Assembly: GCF_000248075.1 (NCBI RefSeq) | Contig: NZ_BAFB01000266.1 | Location: forward strand, 1-35,961 | DNA length: 35,961 bases | Source of the DNA: Gordonia otitidis NBRC 100426 | GTDB taxonomy: Bacteria; Actinomycetota; Actinomycetes; Mycobacteriales; Mycobacteriaceae | Direction: 5' to 3' | Shown: positions 25,614 through 34,803 of the stretch, one piece after another | How positions within the stretch are numbered: position 1 is the stretch's first letter | Layout of the letters: each line of letters starts with the position of its first letter | Made by a program: the position numbers and the translations under genes | Notes under the pieces: model-generated | What the model was told of the DNA's origin: nothing | What the model saw: only the letters and a program-made list of their open reading frames with translations | The model's database searches: none

Positions 25614-27491
25614 TTACGTCTTGGTATTTGTGAGGTGTCGGCCAATGTATCCAATGTAGACTTTTCCCGATTGATTTGTGTCGTCGAAATAGTGCATCCT
25701 TGGAGCGAACTTGTCGCGCCAGGTTGGCTTGAAATGCGCATCCATGAGAACCAGTCCGGACGGGTCGACCTTCTTTGGGACGGGGAGCATCCGTTCGTCT
25801 CTCCAAGACTTTCGATTGAGTACGGAGTCGCTTTCAGTCGATGCATGCCGCTCCGGCGAACATTTGTGTCCAGCAATGTGGTCAGATTGCAGATACATGT
25901 GGACTCCGCAGCTAATTGATCCGTCAGCCTTTCCGTTCGCATAGTCATAGAGAACGTGCACGTAGTCCCAGAAAGCATGAGCGTATCTGGGCGTCTTCTC
26001 GTGCACATCCACTTCAAGTGCGATGTCTTCGTCACCGGTGAATTCGACAAACTTCAATGCTCTGTGTGCATCGTCACCTTTGGTGATCATGGAGATGAGA
26101 CCCAAGACGTCGTCCGGCGGGGTCCACAGATCTTCAATGGGCGCGACGTACGCATCTTCCGCGCGTCCGGCATCAACAAGTCGTTGACGAAGCTGTGCCG
26201 CTTCTCGTGTCAGCTCCCGAATACGATCGTCTGAGATGGTGAGATCGAGCGACACATCCTCGAGTCGCGTACGCATATCGCGCAGACTCTGTTCGTTCGA
26301 TTCAAGAGTCTGGGTTGCTTCGTCGACCTGTTCCTCTACGACAGCTAGCTCGGTTGTTCTACGTTCTAGCAAGTCATCAAGCGCTGTGATCACATCGACG
26401 CTGGTCGGCTCAAAGCCTTTACCTAACCAGCGCTGGGCCACTCTAGCAATCCCATCGAACACCGCACGAACGTTCTGTCCAATGGTTACTGCAGCCTCGT
26501 CGAGGGCAACTGGAACAGTGTCAGCCAAGTTTGACCCGCGCTTGGGCTGTCCTACTCGGCGATCCACCTCCCAAGTCCGCATCGCGGATACCTCCGCTCG
26601 GTGAAGGATCTCCAAACCCCTGCGGATGTCACCCGGGAGGTCTCGCTCAAGCAACCTCAACCTGGTTGATCTCGCGTGGGTCTTGGCCAACGGCCGAGCC
26701 ACCCTGGTCGCGGAGACGGAGCGCGCCAACGCACCTGGGAAAAGTATGCGGTGGCGTAAACCGTCTTCCGGTGACGAAATATCCACCGCGGGAACGTAGG
26801 TCCGAACAGAGCCCAAGGCTACGCGATGCGATGGGGGCAGCTGCTCGTTCAACTCGGCGCACGCTGCATCATCGATTACGTAGGTTGCCGCGATTCCCAC
26901 ACTCTGCTTCGTCAGGCTTTCGATAACCTTCCGCCACGAATCCTCGTGCTCTCTCCACGCCGAAGGTGCCACAACTACCGACACTGTGCGCTGTGGATCT
27001 TTGATCGCCTCGACTACGCGGTGAACATCGTCCACTCGAATGAGTTCTGGCGAACCTGTCAGCGTGACAGTTGCGTCTTTCGCCTCATGCGCGTCTAGAA
27101 GTCGTCGGATCAACCGCGGCGGGTCGACCTTGTCAATCGGGTCCCCGCCATCTGGCGCCTCGACTCCGGCCTCCACAACGAGCGATTCTTGATAATCCCG
27201 GGAGTGAGGATTGCTAAACGCGTATACCGAGACTGTCCAAAGCCCGCCTGGATTTCTCTCAACAAATCGGTACATCCGCCGATTGCTGTCGTCTGGCGCT
27301 TCGGGTGCGGCGATGACGTCGAGTTGCGCGTCAGGTCCCATCTGGTGACGCCCCACCCCATCCCAATCAGCTGAAGTCAGTGTTCCGCGTTGCTTCTTCT
27401 CCAAAAGCCAACCGTGTAGTTCGCGCTCGGCTACGGAGATCGCACTATCGGATCGCTCAAGCCGCAGGATTGCGCGGTACCCCGTTCCCAT
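25614..27491 (-). CDS. Large coiled-coil protein of unknown function, first gene of the DUF262-HEPN set
   Basis: The product has 625 residues from ATG 27491, with GGAGAG just upstream. I do not recognise the family. Visible parts: residues 1-110 start GYRAILRLERSDSAI and look like an alpha/beta domain; residues 140-270 look globular, with hydrophobic strand-like runs such as TVSVVVAP and VGIAATYVID; residues 280-420 are helical; residues 390-455 form a charged coiled coil (from LDDLLERRTTELAVVEEQV through LRQRLVDAGRAED); the last 170 residues form another domain ending KVYIGYIGRHLTNTKT, with Cys and His residues (SCGVHMY, HIAGHKCSPERHAS). There is no Walker A or obvious nuclease motif. It is 53 bp upstream of DUF262 and 153 bp after hsdR. 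A sensor or scaffold role is inference only. Confidence 0.75.
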   Translation of the reverse strand: MGTGYRAILRLERSDSAISVAERELHGWLLEKKQRGTLTSADWDGVGRHQMGPDAQLDVIAAPEAPDDSNRRMYRFVERNPGGLWTVSVYAFSNPHSRDYQESLVVEAGVEAPDGGDPIDKVDPPRLIRRLLDAHEAKDATVTLTGSPELIRVDDVHRVVEAIKDPQRTVSVVVAPSAWREHEDSWRKVIESLTKQSVGIAATYVIDDAACAELNEQLPPSHRVALGSVRTYVPAVDISSPEDGLRHRILFPGALARSVSATRVARPLAKTHARSTRLRLLERDLPGDIRRGLEILHRAEVSAMRTWEVDRRVGQPKRGSNLADTVPVALDEAAVTIGQNVRAVFDGIARVAQRWLGKGFEPTSVDVITALDDLLERRTTELAVVEEQVDEATQTLESNEQSLRDMRTRLEDVSLDLTISDDRIRELTREAAQLRQRLVDAGRAEDAYVAPIEDLWTPPDDVLGLISMITKGDDAHRALKFVEFTGDEDIALEVDVHEKTPRYAHAFWDYVHVLYDYANGKADGSISCGVHMYLQSDHIAGHKCSPERHASTESDSVLNRKSWRDERMLPVPKKVDPSGLVLMDAHFKPTWRDKFAPRMHYFDDTNQSGKVYIGYIGRHLTNTKT

Positions 27492-27644
27492 TGCTCTCCA
27501 AACTGTCGGCTCGCTTCGAGCTTCTGTTTACCGTGCACATCAGATATGGATAGTAGGTGGCTGCGTCGAGAGTGCATGCAGCTTTACAACGGCGCGTCGC
27601 CGTTGGTTCGCAGGCGGATTGGTGGCCTCGCCTCGGCGTGTTGT

Positions 27645-30600
27645 TCACGCCGACTCCGCATCTGCCGATGAAGTGATGCGCTCAATCGCCTCGATCAGTC
27701 GGGACACCTGGTCCATCTCAAACACCTGAGTTGGACCTTGGGGGGCGTTGTCAATGAAGGGCGGGTCGAAGATCTGCGATGAATCCATCGCACCGTTCCG
27801 GGTGAGGAAGTCGGTGACGAGTCCGATGAAGTGAATCTGGTCAGCAGTCGCATTCACATCGCTGATGAACTCCGCAAACGCCTCGTTGACCGACTGCCGA
27901 TCCAGTCCTACGAGCGATCTGATGAAGCGGCCGAGGCCGTGGGCGTCGTCGATCGCTTGTTGAAGTTCCCCCGGCGAACCAGCACCGCTTCGGGCGAGAA
28001 GCTCCTGGAGCGAGTCGATGTCGGCCTGGGTCAATGGCTTCCCAGTCCTTAGCTTCTGCAGCGCGAGGTTATCCGGTTGCCGGCGCAGGTAGTCGCGCAT
28101 CTTGGCGTTGAAGCGCTCCTTGTCTGTGCTGGTCGCCATGTGCGGCATGTCGACCTCAGTGACCTCACCCGTGAAGGCGTCTTGCAGATCGGTGTATACG
28201 ATCGGCTGCTTCGTCTTCTCGAGGAGCCCAACCAAAGAGCGCAGCTCCTTCCGCGCGTCCTCTAGCATCTCCGGGGTGACGTCCTCCCACCACGCCTCAG
28301 AGGCGACCTCGCGCAGGAGTTCTTCCTTGGCCTTGATCTTTGGGATGGTGAGTTGCTCGAGGAGGCCATCGGCGATGGTGCGGACTTTGTCTTCTTGACG
28401 TTCGAGGGTGGTGTCGTCGGCTTCGATGACGGCGAGTTGTCCACGCAGGACGATGAGGTCGAAGCGTTTGGCCATTTCGTCGGTGTCGCGGATGGTGGTG
28501 GGGAGGTCGGCAAGGTTGTCCACGATGTCGCGGACCTTCTGCTCGGTCAGCGACTCCCACTTGCCGCGGTTGCGGTAGACCTCGACTTGCTTGCGGCGCG
28601 GTCGGACGAGGAAGTTGTCGAGGTTCATGCCCGCGACCTGGGTGTGCAGGACGTCGGTGATTTCTTCGCGCAGTTCCGCGTTCGTGTGGGAGCGGTCGAG
28701 TGCCCACACGACGTCGGTGCGGGCGGTAAACAAGCGCTCCGACAGTGAGGCAGGCAGTCGGGCTTCGGCGGGAGCCGGGTGGGCATTGAAAAACTCGACG
28801 TTGCCGCAGAGGTCGAAAATGAAAAAGTCGGTCTTGTCCTGACCTGGTCCGTACAGATCGGGGCGCAAGCGCGTGCCGCGACCAACCATCTGCCAAAACT
28901 TGGTCTTAGACCGCACGGGTTTAAAGAACACCAGGTTGACGACGTCGGGGACGTCGATGCCGGTGTCGAGCATGTCGACGGAGATCGCGATGTGCGGGCT
29001 CGTATCCGGTTGGGAGAACTTGTCTATGAGGTCTTGGCCGTGGGACACGGCGTGGGTGATGACGGCGGCAAACTGGCCGTTGTATTGCGGGTAGTTGCGG
29101 TCGAAGCGCTGTGCGATGAAGTCGGCGTGTTTCTGGTTCTTGGCGAAGATGATCGTCTTGCCGAGGCGGTCGCCGCCGGCGACGCGGTGGCCGCGGGTCA
29201 TGAGGACTTCGAGAGCTTTGTCAACGGTATCGGTGTTGAACAGCCATTTGTTGACCGCTTCGGAGGACACTTCGTCGGGGTACTCGTCCGGGTCGACGTC
29301 TTCGCCCCAGTCCTCGCCTTCCCAGCGCTTCTTCTCCTCGTCGGACAGGTCGTCGTACTTGATGCCCGTTCGCGCGAAGGCCAATGGCACCGTGACGGCC
29401 CGTGGTGGTACGAGGTAGCCGTCTTTGATGGCTTCGTCGAGGCTGTAGTCGTCTGTGGGGACACCGGTTTCGAGGTTGAACAGTTGGTAGGTGTTGTAGT
29501 CGACCTCGCCTTTGGGGGTGGCGGTCAGCCCGAGGAGGTAGGAATCGAAGTATTCAAAGATCCGACGGTACTTTTGGTATACCGAGCGGTGGGCTTCGTC
29601 GATGACGACGAGATCGAAGTGGCCGGGGCCGAAGCGGCGCCGGCCGTTGTCGAGATCGTTGATCAGCCCCATCATCGTCGGATAGGTCGACACGTAGACG
29701 CGGCCGTCGGTGTTCTTCTCGGTCAGCAGGTTGACCGGTGATGTATCCGGCAGGAATGTCTTGTAGGCGTTGATCGCCTGCTTGACCAGCGCTTTGCGGT
29801 CGGCGAGGAACAGGATGCGTTTGGCCCAATTCGCTCGCATCAGCATGTCCGACAGCGCGATCACCGTGCGTGTCTTACCGGATCCGGTGGCCATCACCAG
29901 CAGCGCGGCACGTTGACGGTCGATCTCGAAGCCTTCGGTGACGTTGCGGATCGCCCTCGTCTGGTAGGGGCGTTCCACGATCGTTGTGTTGATGTCGACG
30001 TCGGCGAGCTTCTTGCGGGTGGTACGGCGCTGGATCTCCAGGGCGAGCTCGTCGCGGGTGTAGAAGCCCTCGACTTCCCGTGGTGGATAGTTCTCGTCGT
30101 CCCACAGCCAGGTATCGAAACCGTTGGTGTAGAAGATGAGCGGGCGCTGGCCGTGCATCTGCTGGAGGCAGTCGGCATAGAGCTTGGCCTGGTGTTGTCC
30201 GACGGTCGCGTCCTTCGAGGTGCGTTTGGCTTCCACCACCGCCAGGGGCCGTCCGTCGGTGCCCCACAGTACATAGTCGACGAAACCGTTCTTGCCATCG
30301 GGCATCCCAGTCACCGGGTACTCCCGCACCCGCGGGGCGTCGACATCCCACCCGGCTTCCCGCAGCAGCAGGTCGATGATGTCGGTACGGGTGCGGGCTT
30401 CGTCGTAGTCGTGGGTGTCGGCATGCTTGGCTGCCGCAGCGTGTGCGGCGGCGACCTGGGCACGCAGCTGGGCGACCAGCTCCTCAAGGCTGACGTGGGC
30501 GGCGTCCGCCGCTTTAAGTTGCTCGTCGCGCGCCAGCAGCTGCTCAATGAGGTCAGCGCGCACATTGGCGGCTTCTTCGAGTTCGGCATCCTTGGCCTCG

Positions 30601-31094
30601 AGCTCGGCACCGAGCTTCTGCAGCTGGGCCATCGTTTTGGCGACGGCAGCTCCGCCGCCCGGCTTCGGGAGCGCGGCGCGGTCGAGCTTCTGCCCTGGTG
30701 TCGGCTTAGATTCTGGCTGGGTGGCATAGGTGCGGGCCAGCCACGACAGAACGTGGAACAGTTCTTCAAGCAGGCGGATGCCGGATTCCTGCCCGATCGG
30801 GCGGTCGTCGTGGACGGCGTGGTTGCCGGCCCGCCGAATCAGGTCCAGTTTCGTCTGCACCGGGCCTGGCACGAGCGCCTGGAACGCCGCGTCGTGGATG
30901 CGGGCCGACAGATCATCCTTGTACGGCTTGTCCAGGCCATTGACGGTGTAGAGCCACTTGACCGCCGCCTCAATCGTCCGCCGGGCGTAGAAGCAGGTGG
31001 AACGGCTGTCGAACAGCGCATCACGTTCGGCGTTCTTCGCCGAAGCATAAACCTGCGGCCACTCAGCCTGTAGGAAACCGAAATTGCGGGCCAC
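27645..31094 (-). CDS. hsdR: Type I restriction enzyme R subunit (nuclease-translocase)
   Basis: The product has 1149 residues from GTG 31094, behind a strong GGGAGGAGG. A DUF4145-like N-terminal helical domain (1-120) and a coiled coil (about 155-230) come first. The PD-(D/E)xK nuclease has VDYVLWG and AVVEAKR near 270-290. Superfamily 2 helicase motifs follow: MATGSGKTRTV, VVIDEAHRSV and LGLTATP, then GIDVPDVVNLVFF and QMVGRGTRLR. The C-terminal 280 residues carry the assembly helices. It cuts unmodified DNA far from the recognition site after translocation, with HsdM and HsdS. The order hsdM-hsdS-hsdR is standard. The EcoEI-like length and intact motifs suggest it is active. Confidence 0.93.
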   Translation of the reverse strand: MARNFGFLQAEWPQVYASAKNAERDALFDSRSTCFYARRTIEAAVKWLYTVNGLDKPYKDDLSARIHDAAFQALVPGPVQTKLDLIRRAGNHAVHDDRPIGQESGIRLLEELFHVLSWLARTYATQPESKPTPGQKLDRAALPKPGGGAAVAKTMAQLQKLGAELEAKDAELEEAANVRADLIEQLLARDEQLKAADAAHVSLEELVAQLRAQVAAAHAAAAKHADTHDYDEARTRTDIIDLLLREAGWDVDAPRVREYPVTGMPDGKNGFVDYVLWGTDGRPLAVVEAKRTSKDATVGQHQAKLYADCLQQMHGQRPLIFYTNGFDTWLWDDENYPPREVEGFYTRDELALEIQRRTTRKKLADVDINTTIVERPYQTRAIRNVTEGFEIDRQRAALLVMATGSGKTRTVIALSDMLMRANWAKRILFLADRKALVKQAINAYKTFLPDTSPVNLLTEKNTDGRVYVSTYPTMMGLINDLDNGRRRFGPGHFDLVVIDEAHRSVYQKYRRIFEYFDSYLLGLTATPKGEVDYNTYQLFNLETGVPTDDYSLDEAIKDGYLVPPRAVTVPLAFARTGIKYDDLSDEEKKRWEGEDWGEDVDPDEYPDEVSSEAVNKWLFNTDTVDKALEVLMTRGHRVAGGDRLGKTIIFAKNQKHADFIAQRFDRNYPQYNGQFAAVITHAVSHGQDLIDKFSQPDTSPHIAISVDMLDTGIDVPDVVNLVFFKPVRSKTKFWQMVGRGTRLRPDLYGPGQDKTDFFIFDLCGNVEFFNAHPAPAEARLPASLSERLFTARTDVVWALDRSHTNAELREEITDVLHTQVAGMNLDNFLVRPRRKQVEVYRNRGKWESLTEQKVRDIVDNLADLPTTIRDTDEMAKRFDLIVLRGQLAVIEADDTTLERQEDKVRTIADGLLEQLTIPKIKAKEELLREVASEAWWEDVTPEMLEDARKELRSLVGLLEKTKQPIVYTDLQDAFTGEVTEVDMPHMATSTDKERFNAKMRDYLRRQPDNLALQKLRTGKPLTQADIDSLQELLARSGAGSPGELQQAIDDAHGLGRFIRSLVGLDRQSVNEAFAEFISDVNATADQIHFIGLVTDFLTRNGAMDSSQIFDPPFIDNAPQGPTQVFEMDQVSRLIEAIERITSSADAESA

Positions 31095-31396
31095 CGTGCC
31101 TCCTCCCTAACCACGTCCGATTTTGGCACACGACGTGTACCGATTTGCGCAAATAGGTCAGACTACATCGCTCCTCTGACAGCTTGACCGAGCCAACTTG
31201 GCAAGAATGTGACGGTCCCGCCGGTCACATCTGACCCGCTCAATCACCACCCGCCGGAGAGCCGACATCACTTGGAACTCGAGACGAGCACAACGCGCTC
31301 AGTGACGAACGCAAGCGATAGCAGTGTTGGTGAGACCTCAGCGGCCAGCATAAAAATCCTTATCCGACAAAACGCTCGGTACCCACTGCAGCGACG
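31095..31396. other. 302-bp gap between hsdS and hsdR
   Basis: No gene is supported. It is longer than expected inside an hsd operon, so hsdR may have its own promoter here; a ribosome site for hsdR lies at its right-hand (31095-31110) end. I saw no convincing remnant of a lost gene. Confidence 0.4.
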
Positions 31397-32545
31397 TCAC
31401 AATTCACCGCGGAAGGCGCGGGATTGAACGGAACGGAACAGCGCTTCACATGTGTCCAGTAGCGAGGCCCCGTTTGTCGCGAGACTCCGAATTCTACCAA
31501 CCCTCCTCCCGAATTCCCTTTGTTCTGCAAGATCAGGTATGCCGATGGCGAGCGGCGCAAGATCCCTCTTGTTGAGCTGGGGTACTGAACTACCGGACTG
31601 AATAGAGGCGAGATCGAGAAACTGAAACCATCCGAATAGAAAATCAGAAATCAGGAACTCGTCAATTGGCGCTATTCCCATCAGATTCGGGTCCAACACA
31701 GCCGAACGAACTGTTAAGCGCTTCTTATTGGTGCCGATCGCTCCACCTCGTTTCGGTATCACCACGGACCCAGTTGGGCAGGTAGCAGCTCTCGCTCCCC
31801 CCTTTGCACTCCACAACACCGAACTCTTGAGAAAGGTCTCGTTTCCTGACAAATTCAGATCGGATACCTTCAGGAGCTGATACCCACCTGACTGGCCAGC
31901 GAAGGTCTCGCCGTCGGGGAGCGTGCCTCCCGCGTAGAATTCGGCTACGTCGCCAAGCAGCGTGTTTGACTCCGACTTGCGTGGGTCACCGAACATCTGA
32001 ACAAAGACTGCCCGCGACAGTGTGTCCAAGAGTCCGAGACTTTGCTTCCGCTTGGCGCGGAGGGTGTCGGCGTGGTCGAGGATGGCTGCGATGCGGCGTT
32101 GTTCGGGGAGGGGAGGGAGAGGGATCGTCCACGCCTTTAGCTTTGTCTGACTGATATTGGACTGTGTTCCACCGTTTCCCGCAGCAAGCAGCTGCTCCCG
32201 CTGTCCGCGCAAATAGTGAAACAGGAACCGTAGATCAAGATGCTCTCCGGGATAGGCGAAGGCGATCGCCTGGTTGGTAGCGAGCGGAATGGTCGGAATA
32301 CCAAGCTTTCCTATCGAGCCATACATCGCAATCAGGACGGCTCCCGGCTGTACGAGTTTTGCCGAACTCTGGGACAGACCTGCTTCCGTAATGCTCTCGG
32401 CCGTGTAAGTCACCTCACCATCGGTCAGATCCCCGATTGTCGCCCAAGGAATCTCGCCACCGTAAAAGTCGCGATTTCCTCTGCTCGGGGTACCTCCACT
32501 GCCCCATTCCGCTACCTCACCCAAAGTGACCGTGGGCCAGCTCAT
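31397..32545 (-). CDS. hsdS: Type I restriction-modification specificity subunit
   Basis: The product has 382 residues from ATG 32545, overlapping the hsdM stop by 4 bp. It has the two-half layout of HsdS. TRD1 (about 5-160) begins TLGEVAEWGSGGTPSRGN; the first conserved helix has PLPPLPEQRRIAAILDHADT. TRD2 (about 195-345) begins LLGDVAEFYAGGTLPDGE, and the second helix follows PQLNKRDLAPLAIGIPDLAEQ. The two TRDs each read one half of a split DNA target and direct both methylation and cutting. The target cannot be read from the sequence. No inverted repeats or second partial hsdS were seen, so phase variation is not indicated. Confidence 0.93.
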   Translation of the reverse strand: MSWPTVTLGEVAEWGSGGTPSRGNRDFYGGEIPWATIGDLTDGEVTYTAESITEAGLSQSSAKLVQPGAVLIAMYGSIGKLGIPTIPLATNQAIAFAYPGEHLDLRFLFHYLRGQREQLLAAGNGGTQSNISQTKLKAWTIPLPPLPEQRRIAAILDHADTLRAKRKQSLGLLDTLSRAVFVQMFGDPRKSESNTLLGDVAEFYAGGTLPDGETFAGQSGGYQLLKVSDLNLSGNETFLKSSVLWSAKGGARAATCPTGSVVIPKRGGAIGTNKKRLTVRSAVLDPNLMGIAPIDEFLISDFLFGWFQFLDLASIQSGSSVPQLNKRDLAPLAIGIPDLAEQREFGRRVGRIRSLATNGASLLDTCEALFRSVQSRAFRGEL

Positions 32546-34065
32546 TCGGTCCCACCTGCCAGCATCTGGCGTAGTTCGGCGAGGCCGGTTTGGATGTCGG
32601 TTTCGAGTTTGTCGAGTTCGTCGAGGATCTCTTCGGGTGCTCGGTGTTCGACTTCGTCGTGGATGACTTCTTTGTACCGGTTGAGGCTGAGGTCGTAGCC
32701 CTGATCTTCGATCGCGTTCCGCGGAACGCAGAAGGACTGCTCCGTGCGCTCGCGTTTGAGCTCTGTGCCGTCGCGTTCGGCCCAGCGGGCGAGGACGTCG
32801 GGCAGGTTGTTCTTGGCGTGCTGGTCGTCCGCGAGTTCGGCCAGCGGCCCGAGCTTGTCACCATCGATCAACGCGGTTCGCTTGTCGTCGAGCGAGTATC
32901 CATCGGCCTGGACGTCGTAGAACCAGACCTGGTCGGTGCCGCCTGAGTTGGTTTTTGTGAAGAAGAGAATCGCTGTCGACACTCCCGCGTATGGCTTGAA
33001 GACTCCGGATGGGAGCTTCACAACGGCGTCGAGTTTGTGGTCGTCGACGAGCATCTTGCGCAGGGTCTTGTGCGCCTTGGACGAGCCGAACAGGACGCCG
33101 TCGGGCACGATCACCGCTGCGCGGCCGCCGGGCTTCAACAAACGCAGGAACAGGGCGAGGAACAGAAGTTCGGTCTTCTTCGTCTTGACGATCTGCTGGA
33201 GGTCTTTGGCGGTGTTCTCGTAATCCAGGCTGCCGGCGAAGGGCGGGTTGGCGAGTACCAGGGAGTAGGCGCCGGCGTCGCCGGTGTTGGCTTCGGCGAG
33301 GGAGTCTCGGTAGCGGATGTCGGGTTGTTCGACGCCGTGCAGCAGCATGTTCATCGAGCCGATGCGCAGCATGGTGTTGTCGAAGTCGAATCCGTGGAAC
33401 ATGTCGTGGTGGAAGTGCGTGGCGCCTGTGCCGGAGTTGATGTCGGCGGCGTGGTGGTCGCGCATGTACTCGGTGGCCGCGACCAGGAAGCCGCACGTGC
33501 CCGAGGCCGGGTCGACGATGGTGTCGCCGGGTTCGGGGGCCATCATCTCGACCATCAGCTTGATGATGTGGCGGGGTGTACGGAACTGGCCGTTCTGTCC
33601 GGAGCTGGCGATCTTGGCGAGCATGTACTCGTAGACGTCGCCTTTGGTGTCGAGGTCGCGCATCTCGATCTTGTCCAGGAGGTCGACGACCTTGGTGAGC
33701 ATGCCCGGATTGGGGATCGATAGGCGGGCGTCCTTCATGAAGTGGGCGTAGGTGGAGTCCTCGTCACGCATGGTGCGGATGAACGGGAACACATCCTCGT
33801 CCACGGTGCGGAACATGTCCTCGGGGGCGTAGTTCTTGAACTCCGACCAGGACAGCTCGGTCCGCTCGACCGGGAATGGATTGCCGGTGACCGACTTCTT
33901 GGTGAGATTGGCGCGATTGAGGGCGAGTTGTTGCTCGTCGTCCAGTCGGCGGATGAACAGCAGGTAGGTGATCTGCTCCATCACCTCCAACGGGTTGGAT
34001 ATGCCGCCCGACCAGAATGCGTCCCAGACGGCGTCGACCTTGCTCTTCTGTTCTCCCGTGATCAC
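32542..34065 (-). CDS. hsdM: Type I restriction-modification N6-adenine methylase subunit
   Basis: The product has 507 residues if it starts at GTG 34065 (VITGEQKSKVDAVWDAFWSG), the normal family N-terminus; the frame is open further upstream, but that part (to 34239) does not look like HsdM. The N-terminal HsdM helical domain contains NPLEVMEQITYLLFIRRLDD. SAM motif I is DPASGTCGFLVAA and catalytic motif IV is LANPPFAGSLD. The C-terminal helices include EVIHDEVEHRAPEEILDELD. It methylates adenine in the target set by HsdS. Translation of hsdS is coupled through ATGA. Confidence 0.94.
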   Translation of the reverse strand: MITGEQKSKVDAVWDAFWSGGISNPLEVMEQITYLLFIRRLDDEQQLALNRANLTKKSVTGNPFPVERTELSWSEFKNYAPEDMFRTVDEDVFPFIRTMRDEDSTYAHFMKDARLSIPNPGMLTKVVDLLDKIEMRDLDTKGDVYEYMLAKIASSGQNGQFRTPRHIIKLMVEMMAPEPGDTIVDPASGTCGFLVAATEYMRDHHAADINSGTGATHFHHDMFHGFDFDNTMLRIGSMNMLLHGVEQPDIRYRDSLAEANTGDAGAYSLVLANPPFAGSLDYENTAKDLQQIVKTKKTELLFLALFLRLLKPGGRAAVIVPDGVLFGSSKAHKTLRKMLVDDHKLDAVVKLPSGVFKPYAGVSTAILFFTKTNSGGTDQVWFYDVQADGYSLDDKRTALIDGDKLGPLAELADDQHAKNNLPDVLARWAERDGTELKRERTEQSFCVPRNAIEDQGYDLSLNRYKEVIHDEVEHRAPEEILDELDKLETDIQTGLAELRQMLAGGTE

Positions 34066-34448
34066 TCTCGCGCACTCCCAACAGTCGTGGTGAACCCGAA
34101 CAGAACTGTATAGCGCGCCTCTCAGACAATTCGCGGACGACCTTGGTGCGACACGCCCAACGGCAAAGGCAACCTTTGACTTGCGATGTGCGACCTGAGG
34201 ACGTGAGTCGCCGTCCGCCGTTTGCGCTAAATGCTCCACACAAGCGAGCCAGCAAGTAGCTGCACAGCCCCTACCTGCACTTTCGGCTGCCCTTGATGCG
34301 CATACCGCGCACTGTGCGCACTACGCGTGGTGTGCGCACTACGCGCGCGATGCAGCCATGACGAGGCCAGAATGCGTCCCTACCAATGCCTCGGAGTGTG
34401 GTGGCATTAATCCCGGAAGTCCCCGGAACTACCCGGTAGGAGGCACTG
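34066..34448. promoter_or_regulatory. Divergent intergenic region between hsdM and the RHH-like gene
   Basis: The stretch must drive hsdM leftwards and the 34449 gene rightwards. It holds two direct copies of GTGCGCACTACGCG (34314-34327 and 34332-34345) and an inverted pair AATGCC/GGCATT near 34393-34418. Repeated sites 100 bp before a small DNA-binding-protein gene suggest an autoregulatory operator. No clear -10/-35 was found. Confidence 0.5.
34314..34345. repeat. Two 14-bp direct repeats GTGCGCACTACGCG
   Basis: Identical 14-mers begin at 34314 and 34332, 18 bp apart, each with a TGCGCA palindromic core. A third partial match (GCGCACTGTGCG) precedes them. The spacing of nearly two helical turns places them on the same DNA face, as for cooperative operator sites. 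Confidence 0.75.
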
Positions 34449-34655
34449 ATGAAGGACGCCGATGTTCCGGCCGCACACTTCGGTTCGCCGCGTATCAACA
34501 AGCCCGGCGACGTAACGCGCGTCGAGCTGCGTCTGCCGACTCCACTTGCTGCCCGCCTTTATCGGATGGCCCAGGCGAATGGACAGTCGGTATCGCGTGC
34601 CGGCGCCGACGCATTAGAACGCGGGCTGGAAGAGGTCGATGACGTAGAGGCATAA
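34449..34655 (+). CDS. Small ribbon-helix-helix-like DNA-binding protein
   Basis: The product has 68 residues from ATG 34449 with an excellent TAGGAGGC ribosome site. After a 20-residue leader, VTRVELRLPTPLAARLYRMA (a strand then helix) and GQSVSRAGADALERGLEE (second helix) follow the ribbon-helix-helix layout used by CopG/Arc-type repressors and antitoxins. The acidic tail DDVEA is typical of such small regulators. It precedes a recombinase-like gene by 148 bp and is preceded by repeated operator-like sites. It could be a repressor of this operon or an antitoxin; there is no obvious toxin partner in view. Confidence 0.7.
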   Translation: MKDADVPAAHFGSPRINKPGDVTRVELRLPTPLAARLYRMAQANGQSVSRAGADALERGLEEVDDVEA

Positions 34656-34803
34656 ACCTAAGTCACAGAAACGACATCAGACGCCGATCTGCTGACCAGC
34701 GCCTGACATCTCACAGCGGTTGGCGCCGCTGCTTCATCAAACCCCTCCACGGAGTCCCATTGATGCTACCTGCTGTCTTTCCGCACGCCCCCACTCGCAA
34801 CAT

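Noticed and set aside
28779..29741. 320-codon plus-strand frame opposite hsdR
   Set aside because: Shadow of the helicase region; Val/Asp/Gly-rich.
31209..31427. 72-codon plus-strand frame between hsdR and hsdS
   Set aside because: Overlaps the hsdS 3' end, has no ribosome site and shows no recognisable features.
34066..34239. N-terminal extension of hsdM to 34239
   Set aside because: The 58 extra residues do not resemble HsdM, whereas GTG 34065 gives the standard family start.
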